DNA of 64,000 nucleotides from assembly GCA_018402545.1 (NCBI GenBank), contig JAGYIL010000001.1, positions 1,488,001-1,552,000 on the forward strand, given 5' to 3'. The notes beneath the pieces are model-generated. The model was given only the letters and a program-made list of their open reading frames with translations. It ran no database searches and was not told the origin of the DNA. The stretch comes from Saccharospirillum sp. GTDB lineage: Bacteria; Pseudomonadota; Gammaproteobacteria; Pseudomonadales; Natronospirillaceae. The translations under genes and the position numbers were made by a program. Numbering within the stretch: the stretch's first letter is position 1; each line of letters begins with the position of its first letter. Shown one piece after another: positions 44,764 to 52,810 of this stretch.

Positions 44764-45798
44764 TTACCGGTCGGTTTGCACCAGCCAGGGTTGTGAGAAC
44801 CAATAGAAAAACGAGCCGCTGCGCGCTTGCGAGGTGCAGTTAAAACGATGGCGTCCATCGTTGAGTGCTTCCGGTGCGATTACCCGGAACCGGGTATCGT
44901 CCAGCCATTCGGCCTCAACCCAGGCGCTGTTGACAAAACAGTTTAGACTGCGGCCCATGTCGGAGGTGTCCGTCAGTTCCACGGTGACACTGGGGCGGGT
45001 CTCTGAGGTCAGCATATCGGGCAGTTTTGTCCGGTCCACCGGCATCGGCTTGCTGTTGATTTTTGTGATCAGTGTTTCCGGGTTGGCATAGACGCCAGCG
45101 GCTGCAAAGCGCGGTATAGCACCCCAGTCGCTGTCGGCACTCATGCCGCCCGAGTGTTGTGCAAAACCAATATAGCCTTCATTCAGCAGCGCCTGTTTCA
45201 GTGACTCGTTATATTCACCGTAGGGGTAGGCAAACCAGCGCGGTACGTCGTCGCCCAGCTCGTGGGTCAGGCGTTGCTGGGCATGGCTGACGTTGTCGAT
45301 CATCGCTTGCAGCCAGGCGTCATCGAGTGGCGAGTGGCGGACCATGTAGTCGTGGTCCCGGCTGTGGTTGGTTATGGTTGCGCCCCAGTCTTGCAAATCC
45401 TCCAGCTGATCCCAGCTCATCATTTCCTTAAAATTCTGGTCGATTGGATCGGTGGCGACAAATACCGTGAACGGAGCGTCGAACTCTTTCAACAACGGAA
45501 AAGCATTGGTGTAAATGTTTTCGTAGGCGTCGTCAAAGGTAATGGCAACAGCCTTCTCAGGCAGGTCGATGTCGGCATCGCCGCGCAGAGCAGCCAATGC
45601 ATCTTCCAGCGGCACTACCGTCACGTCATTGTCGCGCAATAACTGAAGGTGCTCCCGAAAACCGGACGGGCTGATGGTGGTACTGGCGGGCGTATCATTG
45701 GCAACATGGTGGTAAACCAGGATATTGACCGAATCGGTTGCGTGCACGGTAATGCTCAACATCACCGTACTCAGTGTCACTAGCAGACGCTTGATCAT
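44764..45798 (-). CDS. Exported polysaccharide deacetylase
   Basis: A 344-residue secreted protein with a signal peptide (MIKRLLVTLSTVMLSITVHA). A NodB-like domain (about 25-260) has the metal/catalytic motif AITFDDAYENIY, the metal His pair in NHSRDHDYM, and the WFAYPYGEYNESL motif. A beta-rich C-terminal ~80 residues may bind carbohydrate. This resembles PgaB-type enzymes that de-N-acetylate poly-N-acetylglucosamine, but no pga genes are nearby, so the polymer is unknown. ATG overlaps the upstream sulfurtransferase stop (ATGA). The two are probably one operon. Confidence 0.85.
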   Translation of the reverse strand: MIKRLLVTLSTVMLSITVHATDSVNILVYHHVANDTPASTTISPSGFREHLQLLRDNDVTVVPLEDALAALRGDADIDLPEKAVAITFDDAYENIYTNAFPLLKEFDAPFTVFVATDPIDQNFKEMMSWDQLEDLQDWGATITNHSRDHDYMVRHSPLDDAWLQAMIDNVSHAQQRLTHELGDDVPRWFAYPYGEYNESLKQALLNEGYIGFAQHSGGMSADSDWGAIPRFAAAGVYANPETLITKINSKPMPVDRTKLPDMLTSETRPSVTVELTDTSDMGRSLNCFVNSAWVEAEWLDDTRFRVIAPEALNDGRHRFNCTSQARSGSFFYWFSQPWLVQTDR

Positions 45799-46661
45799 AA
45801 AGCAGGCTCCTTGGATGGGTCAGTTTCGATAGGATGATGCGGATCCGTGATCCATTCACTCCAGGATCCGGCATACAAACGGGGTTGTGGGTAGCCCGCT
45901 ATTGTCATGGCGAGAATAGTGTGGCAAGCGGTAACGCCAGAACCGCAATAACTGACGGTGTTTGGGTGATCGCCAACGCTGGCGAACCGGCTGGCAAGGG
46001 CATCAGGCTCCAGGAAGCGCCCGCTGGCATCCAGGTTTCCGGTAAAATCGGCGCAGTGCGCACCGGGAATGTGACCGGCTTTGGCATCCAGTGGTTCCTG
46101 TTCACCGAGGAAGCGGGGCAGGGCTCTGGCGTCCAGTAGCGTCAGGTCAGGCAACCCGGTCAGTACGTCTTTGCCGGAGATGACCCAGTCGTGCGGGCAG
46201 GTAACGCTGATGCTCCCGGCCCGGTGTGGGTGGCTGTCAGCGCCCGATTGCAGTGGACCCTGCCAGGCATCCAGTCCGCCATTAAGCACCTGAACCCGTG
46301 CTACACCTGCCCACCGCAACAACCACCAGGCTCGTGCGGCGAACATGGCGTTATTCTGGTCATACACCACGACGGTGGTGTTGCTGTTAACGCCCCAGTC
46401 GCGCAACCGGGCTTGCCAGTCTTCCGGGTGTGGCAGCGGATGACGACCGGTCTTACCGGGAATGCGGGTGCCGGACAGATCCCGGTCCAGATGCGCATAA
46501 ACCGCACCGGGCAGATGCTCGCGCAGATAATGCTGTTCGCCGGTGGCCGGATCGGCCAGATTAAACCGGCAGTCCAGAATCAGGGGTGACACAATGTCGG
46601 GTTTGGCCAGCCAGTCGGCCAGTTGATCAGCCTCTATTAACGGATGATATGCAAGGGACAT
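45795..46661 (-). CDS. sseA: Thiosulfate / 3-mercaptopyruvate sulfurtransferase
   Basis: A 288-residue two-domain rhodanese. The C-terminal active site CGSGVTACHTIL with its Cys nucleophile matches the 3-mercaptopyruvate sulfurtransferase subgroup (CG[S/T]GVTA). The N-terminal half (LDCRFNLADPATGEQHYLRE to YDQNNAMFAARAWWLLRW) is the inactive structural repeat. It transfers sulfane sulfur to cyanide or thiols. The start at 46661 has AAAGGAA before it. It overlaps the deacetylase gene by four bases; why the two are paired is unclear. Confidence 0.85.
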   Translation of the reverse strand: MSLAYHPLIEADQLADWLAKPDIVSPLILDCRFNLADPATGEQHYLREHLPGAVYAHLDRDLSGTRIPGKTGRHPLPHPEDWQARLRDWGVNSNTTVVVYDQNNAMFAARAWWLLRWAGVARVQVLNGGLDAWQGPLQSGADSHPHRAGSISVTCPHDWVISGKDVLTGLPDLTLLDARALPRFLGEQEPLDAKAGHIPGAHCADFTGNLDASGRFLEPDALASRFASVGDHPNTVSYCGSGVTACHTILAMTIAGYPQPRLYAGSWSEWITDPHHPIETDPSKEPAL

Positions 46662-46767
46662 GCGTCGCGTTCCTTTCAAATTGACAGGTTACGATAGCGA
46701 CTATTAATAGCAATGAGAAGCGCAGGGGCTGTCATGAAAGGGTAAGCATTATTTAGAAAGCAGGGTA

Positions 46768-46842
46768 TGGCTGGGCCGGCAGGATTCGAACCTGCGGATG
46801 ACGGGATCAAAACCCGTTGCCTTACCACTTGGCGACGGCCCA
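46768..46842 (-). tRNA. tRNA-Gln (UUG), copy 1
   Basis: On the minus strand the acceptor TGGGCCG pairs with CGGCCCA, the anticodon loop is TTTTGAT (anticodon TTG at 46808-46810), and CCA is encoded at the 3' end. The sequence is identical to the second copy at 46908-46982. It reads Gln CAA codons. The order in the transcript is Met, Gln, Gln. Confidence 0.97.
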
Positions 46843-46907
46843 ATAGGGTAGGAAACTAAAACTGTACCGTCTACATGGTGGCGTTACTACCACTGAAGGC
46901 GGGAAGA

Positions 46908-46982
46908 TGGCTGGGCCGGCAGGATTCGAACCTGCGGATGACGGGATCAAAACCCGTTGCCTTACCACTTGGCGACGGCCCA
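46908..46982 (-). tRNA. tRNA-Gln (UUG), copy 2
   Basis: Identical over 75 bases to the copy at 46768-46842, with the same short flank GGCCCAATA. The two are separated by 65 bases of unlike sequence. A tandem duplication of the gene is the simplest origin. CCA is encoded. Confidence 0.97.
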
Positions 46983-46992
46983 ATAAAGAAGT

Positions 46993-47069
46993 TGGTGGCT
47001 ATGGCTGGACTTGAACCAGCGACCCCAGCATTATGAATGCTGTGCTCTAACCAGCTGAGCTACATAGCC
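46993..47069 (-). tRNA. tRNA-Met (CAU), elongator type
   Basis: On the minus strand the acceptor GGCTATG pairs with CATAGCC, the anticodon loop is TTCATAA (anticodon CAT at 47033-47035), and the discriminator is A with CCA encoded. The paired first base (G1-C72) marks an elongator, not an initiator, which would lack it. It is the first gene of the Met-Gln-Gln transcript. Confidence 0.96.
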
Positions 47070-47085
47070 TCCGTAACGGCTGCGT

Positions 47086-47113
47086 ATTATGCGAATATTT
47101 TCCAGTGTGTCAA
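47086..47113 (-). promoter_or_regulatory. Promoter of the tRNA Met-Gln-Gln operon
   Basis: On the minus strand a perfect TTGACA (47108-47113) and CATAAT (47086-47091) are spaced by 16 bases, 17 bases upstream of the tRNA-Met 5' end. The region between is GC-rich, as in stringently controlled tRNA promoters. Confidence 0.75.
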
Positions 47114-47262
47114 CACGAACATCTCGTTTTTTTCAAAAAATTCAAGGGCTTAGAACCCTGAATCCGGAGATGAAACTCTGTCGATAGCATACGGAACGCG
47201 GTGCCGCTAGCGGCGCCTTCACACAACGGCCAGGCCGGTCGGCGATTTTCGCAGGATTGACC

Positions 47263-47400
47263 AAAAAAACAAGCCATCTGTTCAAATGGCGTGGAGTGGC
47301 TTGTTTTGTGACCGGGTGCCGAATACGGCACGCCACGCTATTGTTTCCGGCTCCGGCTCGCTAAACTGCCGGGCAGGCGCTGGGGCCTGTTGTCTGGCTG
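47263..47400 (-). ncRNA. Possible small structured RNA with a terminator
   Basis: Read on the minus strand, AACAAGCCA and TGGCTTGTT (47297-47305 and 47268-47276) form a stem followed by seven U's (47263-47269), a proper intrinsic terminator. No protein gene ends here on this strand. Upstream in the same read are further stems: GTGCCG/CGGCAC and GCGTGG/CCACGC; the latter could compete with the terminator. No promoter is convincing. It may be a small RNA or an antisense leader over the lemA promoter. Confidence 0.35.
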
Positions 47401-47417
47401 GCGCAGCACTGTATAGG
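47390..47417 (+). promoter_or_regulatory. Promoter of lemA
   Basis: TTGTCT (47390-47395) and TATAGG (47412-47417) are spaced by 16 bases, with a start expected near 47424 and a leader of about 28 bases to the lemA ATG. Confidence 0.55.
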
Positions 47418-47452
47418 AATTCCGTGATTGTAACGCATTGAAGGAGAGTAAA

Positions 47453-48049
47453 ATGGAGTCGTGGATCAGTACTGTCATTACCTGGGGCGTACCTGCCGTT
47501 ATTCTGATCGTGGGTGTGGTCGTATACAACCGGCTGGTCGCACTGCGTAACCGCTTTAAGAATGCATTCTCCCAGATAGACGTTCAGTTGCAGCGCCGGC
47601 ATGACCTAATTCCCAATCTGGTCGAAACCGCCAAGAAGTATATGGCGCACGAGCGGGAAACACTGGAGAACGTGACTTCGGCCCGCAACCAGGCCGTGGC
47701 GGCCCAGAAAACAGCGGCGGCTGATCCGACCAATGGCCCCATGGTCGACATGCTGAGCAAGGCCGAGGGCATGCTGACCGGTGCGCTCGGGCGATTGTTC
47801 GCCGTCTCTGAAGCCTACCCGGACCTCAAGGCAGATGGCACCATGCGGGATTTGATGGAGAGCCTGGAGACGACTGAAAATAAGGTCGCCTTTTCACGCC
47901 AGGCCTATAATGATGCGGTCATGAACTACCAGACCTACAAGGAATCCTTTCCCAATAATCTGCTGGCAGGCGTAACCGGTTTTAAGGATGCGGCCTTGTT
48001 TGAACTGGAGAACCCTGAAGCTCGCGAGGCGCCCAAGGTTCAATTTTAA
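47453..48049 (+). CDS. LemA family protein
   Basis: A 198-residue LemA protein: one N-terminal membrane helix (VITWGVPAVILIVGVVVY) and a long coiled-coil body. Family signatures are YNRLVALRNRFKNAFSQIDV, QLQRRHDLIPNLVETAKKYM, and VMNYQTYKESFPNNLLAGVTG. Family members are membrane proteins of unclear function, often paired with an M48 protease or a stress system, as here. AAGGAGA is ideal before ATG 47453; the ORF to 47438 is not needed. Confidence 0.9.
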   Translation: MESWISTVITWGVPAVILIVGVVVYNRLVALRNRFKNAFSQIDVQLQRRHDLIPNLVETAKKYMAHERETLENVTSARNQAVAAQKTAAADPTNGPMVDMLSKAEGMLTGALGRLFAVSEAYPDLKADGTMRDLMESLETTENKVAFSRQAYNDAVMNYQTYKESFPNNLLAGVTGFKDAALFELENPEAREAPKVQF

Positions 48050-48063
48050 GCAGGCGCTGATCA

Positions 48064-49980
48064 ATGGACTTTTTTGATCACCAGGACCAGGCCCGGCGCA
48101 AGTCCGGACAGCTGGTATTGCTGTTTGTGGTCGGTGTGCTGGTCACCGTCTTTCTCGTCAACCTTCTGGGTTTTGGGGTCTGGTTGTTAATACAGGCTTA
48201 CGCAGGGGCCGGGCTGCCTGTAACCGTTTGGCAATCACTGCAGGGGTGGCTGACCAGTCACTATGCCTGGCAACTGGCGCTGGGCACCTTGCTTGTCATT
48301 GCTGCTGGTTCGCTGGCGGCCTATTGGCAACTGCGCCAGGGTGGGGGCGAGGTCGTGGCGCGCTGGTCGGGCGCTCGTCAGGTCGATTACCAGCAGAATG
48401 AACCCGCCATCCAGCAGTTTATCAACGTGAGCGAGGAAATGGCCATCGCCGCCGGTGCTCCGGTACCCAGCCTTTATGTGATGGAGCAGGAAACAGCGAT
48501 CAATGCCTTTGTGGCCGGTTACCAGCCCGACCAGGCTGTACTGGTGGTATCACGCGGGGCACTTGATGCCCTGAGCCGGGATGAATTACAGGGTGTGGTT
48601 GGCCACGAGTTCAGTCACATCCTCAATGGCGATATGCGTCTGAACATTCGACTGATGGCGGTATTGGCGGGGCTCATCCAGATCGGCCAGGCCGGTCGCT
48701 GGATGTGGGATTCGATGCACATCGGGTTCCGATCCAGCCGTCGTGATCGCTCTGATGTAGCGCTGGCAATGCTTGGGCTGGGGTTGATTCTGATTGGCTA
48801 TGTTGGTGTGCTGACAGCCCGGGTGATAAAAGCGGGTGTCTCGCGCCAGCGCGAGTATCTGGCTGATGCCAGCGCCGTTCAGTTTACCCGCAATCCGGAT
48901 GGCATCGCCGGGGCGCTCTACAAGATCCGCGAGCACGTTCAGGGTAGCCAGTTGCATCACCGTCATGCTGAAGACATGTCGCACTTCTGTTTTGGGGAGA
49001 GTGTGGCACTGTCTAGCATGATGGCAACACACCCGCCGCTGGATGATCGCATCCGCCGGGTGAATCCGACCTTTATGTCCCGAGAGCGTTATCGCAGCCG
49101 CGCCAGCGAGCAGGCTGACAGCGCAGTGGCGCGCACCGCACCGGATGCCTTCGAGCAGGTGATGGGCGTGGCAACGCTGGGCGCCCTGGCTGGCAGCGTG
49201 CGGCCGGATCACCTCGATTACGCCCGGCGGCTCTACAAAAACATCCCGGAGCAAATCCGCCATTCGGTGCATCAGTCGGCCGGGGCCCGGGCCTTTTGTT
49301 ACAGTCAGATCATGCTGGCCAGTCCGGGTCATGAACAGGCACTGCTGAACCTGATCAAACAGGAAGATGTATCGGCTGTTGAGGTGCTCAGGCGGTTTTG
49401 GCCCTTTTATCAGAAGCTCGACCCGCAATTGCGGTTGCCGTTGCTAGACATGGCTGTGCCAGTGCTTAAACGGCTGGATGAGCGTGAACGACTGGTGTTT
49501 CTGGACCGGCTGAACCGGTTGGCGGATATGGATCAGACGCTGGCGCTGCGCGAATGGGTATTGCTGGCGCAAGTGCGCCGGCATTTGTCCGGGGCCGGGG
49601 CAGCCGGGTCGCGGTATACGCGGCCCATTAAAGAGTGTGGGCGGGATCTGCAGACGGTACTCTCGGCGCTGGTGCATGTGAACCGTCAGCCAACACTGGC
49701 CAGAGCCGCCTTTAAGCAGGCAATGCAACCCTTCGAGCTTGCCGACAAGTCCCTGCTCGCGCCGGAACAGGCCAGCTTTGAAGCGGTAACCGGCGCACTG
49801 GAGCATCTGGGGGAGATCGCCTATTTCTGGCGTCGTGCGGTTTTGCAGGCCTGCGTTGATGTAATCCGTGCCGACGGTGCCATTCATCAGGATGAATACG
49901 AGCTGCTTCGGACGCTGGCGGATTGCCTGGGTTGCCCGATGCCGCCGATGGTCGAGCACGAGTGGCGTCCGGGCGGGTGA
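48064..49980 (+). CDS. M48 membrane metalloprotease with an extra C-terminal half
   Basis: A 638-residue membrane protease. Two N-terminal membrane helices (~15-45 and ~65-90) precede an M48 domain with the zinc site [14 protein letters not shown] (HExxH at ~180) and a downstream zinc Glu in [12 protein letters not shown]. Further hydrophobic segments lie around ~200 and 235-260. The C-terminal ~290 residues are not typical of HtpX (about 290 residues in all); the last ~80 look TerB-like ([20 protein letters not shown]). Paired with lemA 14 bases upstream, probably as one system of membrane protein quality control. Confidence 0.85.
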   Translation: MDFFDHQDQARRKSGQLVLLFVVGVLVTVFLVNLLGFGVWLLIQAYAGAGLPVTVWQSLQGWLTSHYAWQLALGTLLVIAAGSLAAYWQLRQGGGEVVARWSGARQVDYQQNEPAIQQFINVSEEMAIAAGAPVPSLYVMEQETAINAFVAGYQPDQAVLVVSRGALDALSRDELQGVVGHEFSHILNGDMRLNIRLMAVLAGLIQIGQAGRWMWDSMHIGFRSSRRDRSDVALAMLGLGLILIGYVGVLTARVIKAGVSRQREYLADASAVQFTRNPDGIAGALYKIREHVQGSQLHHRHAEDMSHFCFGESVALSSMMATHPPLDDRIRRVNPTFMSRERYRSRASEQADSAVARTAPDAFEQVMGVATLGALAGSVRPDHLDYARRLYKNIPEQIRHSVHQSAGARAFCYSQIMLASPGHEQALLNLIKQEDVSAVEVLRRFWPFYQKLDPQLRLPLLDMAVPVLKRLDERERLVFLDRLNRLADMDQTLALREWVLLAQVRRHLSGAGAAGSRYTRPIKECGRDLQTVLSALVHVNRQPTLARAAFKQAMQPFELADKSLLAPEQASFEAVTGALEHLGEIAYFWRRAVLQACVDVIRADGAIHQDEYELLRTLADCLGCPMPPMVEHEWRPGG

Positions 49981-49995
49981 GCCACCCGGTTTTTC

Positions 49996-50022
49996 TTGAT
50001 TCTGCCGCCAGCATTCTATACT
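49996..50022 (+). promoter_or_regulatory. Probable promoter of the rpsF operon
   Basis: TTGATT (49996-50001) and TATACT (50017-50022) are spaced by 15 bases, within TTCTATACTATG. This gives a leader of about 160 bases before rpsF. The short spacer lowers certainty. Confidence 0.5.
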
Positions 50023-50144
50023 ATGCGCGCCCTTCCGGCCTGTCTCAGGCAGGGAGGTTTGTGCCTTTTGCATGGGCAGGGCCGGGCGGTTACGCCGTTT
50101 CGGGCCGGGCCATAACAAGGGCTGAAGAGTCACTCCTTACCTTA

Positions 50145-50161
50145 CTGCGGCCGCACCGCAG
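50145..50161 (+). promoter_or_regulatory. Leader hairpin before rpsF
   Basis: CTGCGG (50145-50150) and CCGCAG (50156-50161) form a perfect 6-bp stem around CCGCA, just before the rpsF start. In many bacteria the S6:S18 complex controls this operon by binding a leader RNA that has an exposed CCG. The CCG loop here fits that idea, but the rest of the motif is not verified. Confidence 0.35.
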
Positions 50162-50189
50162 GAGGTTGCCAAAACCGCAAGGAGATTTT

Positions 50190-50612
50190 ATGCGTCATTA
50201 CGAAATCGTTCTGCTGGTCCATCCTGACCAGTCAGAGCAAGTACCGGCCATGATCGAGCGTTACACCTCTGTTGTAACCGAGAAAGGTGGCAAGGTACAC
50301 CGCCATGAAGATTGGGGTCGCCGTCAACTGGCTTACCCGATCCTCAATGCTCACAAGGCTCACTATGTTCTGTTGAACATCGAAGCTGACAACGACACCG
50401 TTGAAGATCTGAAGAGCACCTTCCGGTTTAACGATGCCATCATCCGCAACATGATCATGCGTCGCAAAGATGCCGTGACTGAAGCATCCCCGATGATGAA
50501 GAGCGTTGAAGCCAAGAAGGCCAAAGACGAAGCTCAGGCCGCTGTTGCTCGCAACCGCGCTGAAGAGACCGAGTCAGAGCCTGAGAACGACGAAGAGTCT
50601 GAAGAAGCCTAA
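50190..50612 (+). CDS. rpsF: 30S ribosomal protein S6
   Basis: S6 binds 16S rRNA together with S18 in the platform of the 30S subunit. The 140-residue product ([20 protein letters not shown]) is the usual fold with an acidic C-terminal tail ([18 protein letters not shown]), the region modified by glutamate addition in E. coli. AAGGAG lies six bases before ATG 50190; the longer frame to 49923 is not coding. First gene of rpsF-rpsR-(membrane protein)-rplI. Confidence 0.98.
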   Translation: MRHYEIVLLVHPDQSEQVPAMIERYTSVVTEKGGKVHRHEDWGRRQLAYPILNAHKAHYVLLNIEADNDTVEDLKSTFRFNDAIIRNMIMRRKDAVTEASPMMKSVEAKKAKDEAQAAVARNRAEETESEPENDEESEEA

Positions 50613-50629
50613 CAACGAGGAGCATTCAC

Positions 50630-50857
50630 ATGGCACGTTTTTTCCGCCGCCGCAAATTCTGCCGTTTCACTGCAGAAGGCATCCAGGAAATTGATTACAA
50701 AGATGTAGACCTGTTGAAGGGCTATGTTACTGAAACCGGCAAGATCGTACCTAGCCGGATCACCGGTACCCGTGCACGTTACCAGCGCCAGTTGTCTTCG
50801 GCCATCAAGCGTGCTCGCTACCTTGCCTTGCTGCCTTACACCGACAGTCACCAGTAA
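50630..50857 (+). CDS. rpsR: 30S ribosomal protein S18
   Basis: A 75-residue basic protein that forms a heterodimer with S6 on 16S r[23 protein letters not shown], and the RNA-binding [20 protein letters not shown] and [13 protein letters not shown]-terminus. ATG follows a good Shine-Dalgarno in the gap (ACGAGGAGCATTCAC). Length matches the family (E. coli 75). Confidence 0.98.
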   Translation: MARFFRRRKFCRFTAEGIQEIDYKDVDLLKGYVTETGKIVPSRITGTRARYQRQLSSAIKRARYLALLPYTDSHQ

Positions 50858-50882
50858 GTCGGATTAAAGGGAGGACCCGGGC

Positions 50883-51737
50883 ATGATGGGCTTGGCTCGC
50901 TTTGCGATGAAAAGCCAACTGAACGCTGGGGTTCTTGCTGCAGGTTTTGCTGCGCTGCCTATGCTTTATGCACTCAGCGCAGCGCTGGTGGCACTGGTCA
51001 CGCTCAGGCGTGGCGCCACCGAAGGCACCAGGGTGCTTTTATGGAGTTTGGCAGGCGGGCTGGTTTCCTGGCAATTGACCGGGATGATCTTGCCTCTGCT
51101 GGTTTTACCCGTCACCGCGCTGTTGGCGATGGTGATGCGATCGGTGCAGAACTGGCCGGTGCTTTTGTCGGTTGCGGCCCTTGTGGGCATCGTGCTGGCA
51201 ATAGTCGCCCAGGGCATGCTCGGTGATCGGTTTGAAGCGGTAATTACTCAGGTACAAGTGGGTGTTGCCGGCACGGATACCACTCAGCCGTTATGGCAGA
51301 TGCTGGAATCGGTGAAGCCTAACGCGGCTTTTCTGGTAATGACCGTAGAACTTCTCGAGGCGCTGTTGTGTTTGGTGCTGGCGCGTTACTGGCAAGCCGG
51401 GTTGTATAACCCGGGTGGGTTCCGACAGGAATTTCACGCGCTGCGAATCAGCGGCCGCTTGCTGATAGCGCTGGTGTTACTGGCTGGCCTGGCTTACGCA
51501 GTGAAGCCTGCAGCCATGCTGTTGTTGCTGTTGCCCCTGTTATTCGCCGGTGTGGCGTTGGTGCATGGGGTGGTAGCGAAAACGAATATGGGTGGGCAGT
51601 GGTTACTCGCATTTTATGTCGGGGGCCTGCTGCTCAATCAGTTCATTTTACCATTGCTGGTACTGGGTGCTGTGATTGATGGTGTGGTCGATATTCGAGC
51701 CCGCCTGACCAAAGCACCGGACCAGAATGACGAATGA
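50883..51737 (+). CDS. Membrane protein inserted between rpsR and rplI
   Basis: A 284-residue integral membrane protein with about seven to eight helices (e.g. [78 protein letters not shown]). It is not in the E. coli operon but occurs at this place in several marine gammaproteobacteria, a DUF2232-like position. Function unknown. GGGAGG precedes ATG 50883 and 50886. Whether it acts on the ribosome or is only co-expressed is unknown. Confidence 0.8.
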   Translation: MMGLARFAMKSQLNAGVLAAGFAALPMLYALSAALVALVTLRRGATEGTRVLLWSLAGGLVSWQLTGMILPLLVLPVTALLAMVMRSVQNWPVLLSVAALVGIVLAIVAQGMLGDRFEAVITQVQVGVAGTDTTQPLWQMLESVKPNAAFLVMTVELLEALLCLVLARYWQAGLYNPGGFRQEFHALRISGRLLIALVLLAGLAYAVKPAAMLLLLLPLLFAGVALVHGVVAKTNMGGQWLLAFYVGGLLLNQFILPLLVLGAVIDGVVDIRARLTKAPDQNDE

Positions 51738-51747
51738 GGTAAGCGAG

Positions 51748-52197
51748 ATGGAAGTTATCCTGCTTGAGAAAGTTGGCAAGATGGGTGTTCTGGGCGACAC
51801 CGTTAACGTAAAAAACGGTTACGCACGTAACTACCTGGTCCCGCAAGGCAAGGCTGTGCCTGCCAGCAAGGACAACGTTAAAGTATTTGAAGAGCGTCGT
51901 GCCGAGCTCGAGAAAGCCGAAGCCGAAAAACTGGCTGCTGCTCACGAGCGCGCCGAGAAGCTGGCCGAAATCGAACTGACCGTTCAAGCGAACGCCGGTG
52001 ACGAAGGCAAGCTGTTCGGTTCTATCGGCCCGCGCGATGTGGCTGATCTGGTCGCTGCCGCTGGCGTTGAAATCAGCAAGTCTGAAGTCAAAATGCCTGC
52101 TGGCCCGATCCGTAACACCGGTGAATTCAACATCACCATCCAGGTTCATCCGGATGTTGAAGCCTCGGTTCACATCATCGTGGTACCGGAAGCCTGA
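51748..52197 (+). CDS. rplI: 50S ribosomal protein L9
   Basis: L9 sits at the base of the L1 stalk of the 50S subunit. The 149-residue product ([22 protein letters not shown]) has the N-terminal domain with [13 protein letters not shown], a long connecting helix ([20 protein letters not shown]) and a C-terminal domain with [13 protein letters not shown] and [14 protein letters not shown]. The inner ATG 51748 is chosen over 51727 to match the family. A strong terminator follows. Confidence 0.98.
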   Translation: MEVILLEKVGKMGVLGDTVNVKNGYARNYLVPQGKAVPASKDNVKVFEERRAELEKAEAEKLAAAHERAEKLAEIELTVQANAGDEGKLFGSIGPRDVADLVAAAGVEISKSEVKMPAGPIRNTGEFNITIQVHPDVEASVHIIVVPEA

Positions 52198-52235
52198 TAC
52201 AGCAGTAATTCACTGCTGATACGGTTCTGACACCG

Positions 52236-52283
52236 AACGGGAGACAGGTGCGCACCAGTGCGTTTCCTGCCTCCCGTTTTTTT
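52236..52283 (+). terminator. Rho-independent terminator of the rplI operon
   Basis: AACGGGAGACAGG (52236-52248) pairs with CCTGCCTCCCGT (52266-52277), one mismatch, followed by seven T's. This ends the rpsF-rplI transcript and leaves dnaB with its own promoter. Confidence 0.85.
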
Positions 52284-52296
52284 GTGCCTGGCGTCC

Positions 52297-52409
52297 GTGT
52301 CAGGCACCGGGTATACCTATCTGGGGTCGGCGTTAACCCATCCGTGGGGCCTAGACCGCAGCATCCATGCTGCGGACTTCCCCAGATAGGTATACCCGGC
52401 ACCTGACAC
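52297..52409. repeat. 113-bp imperfect palindromic repeat (copy A)
   Basis: Arms of 30 bases (52297-52326 and 52380-52409) are inverted copies with two mismatches. Inside is a perfect 9-bp hairpin, CCGCAGCAT and ATGCTGCGG (52356-52375). Its core (a GTTAACCC block, CATCC, GTGGGG, then AGACCGCA and CATGCTGCGG) is related to that of copy B in the reverse direction, so both belong to one family. It lies between rplI and dnaB. No transposase is present; it is probably a non-autonomous mobile repeat. Confidence 0.75.
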
Positions 52410-52498
52410 TCAGGTGGTTGCCAATTCCAAAACATGATTCTTTGCGATCTATAGGATGATCAAGTTGATTGGAGTTAGGCCCCGGAGTTCACCCAGGG

Positions 52499-52711
52499 GT
52501 CATGAGTCAGAAATTCTTTTGATTAAGCTACGTATGATCCAAGGAGTGTTGGGTGCGTCTACTGGTGGCCGTTAGACCGCATGGATGCGGTCTCCGAGCC
52601 CCCATGGAGGGGTTTACGGCGTGCCTCCAGTAGACGTACCCGACACTCCGCCTGGCACATAGAGAGGCTAGCCACCGGAACAGCTTACTCTCCGAATTTC
52701 TGACTCATGAC
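52499..52711. repeat. Nested palindromes: 18-bp outer repeats around copy B
   Basis: Outer perfect 18-bp inverted repeats, GTCATGAGTCAGAAATTC (52499-52516) and its complement (52694-52711), enclose a 107-bp palindromic element (copy B, 52543-52649; arms of 23 bases with two mismatches). Copy B contains AGACCGCAT/ATGCGGTCT and CCCC-ATGG-GGGG stems, and is related to copy A (reverse orientation). The layout suggests that copy B inserted into an older palindrome. No gene is affected. Confidence 0.75.
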
Positions 52712-52726
52712 ACCAGCCCCGGACTC

Positions 52727-52753
52727 TTGAGCCTCTCCCAATTAGAGGCTCAA
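52727..52753 (+). promoter_or_regulatory. Perfect hairpin upstream of dnaB
   Basis: TTGAGCCTCT (52727-52736) and AGAGGCTCAA (52744-52753) form a 10-bp perfect stem with a 7-base loop, 57 bases before dnaB. No T run follows. It could be a leader structure for dnaB or an old terminator. Confidence 0.5.
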
Positions 52754-52810
52754 ACCGATACCATAGTCGGCCTTATTCTCTGTGCTGAAGGTCCCGATGA
52801 GTAACGCCCT

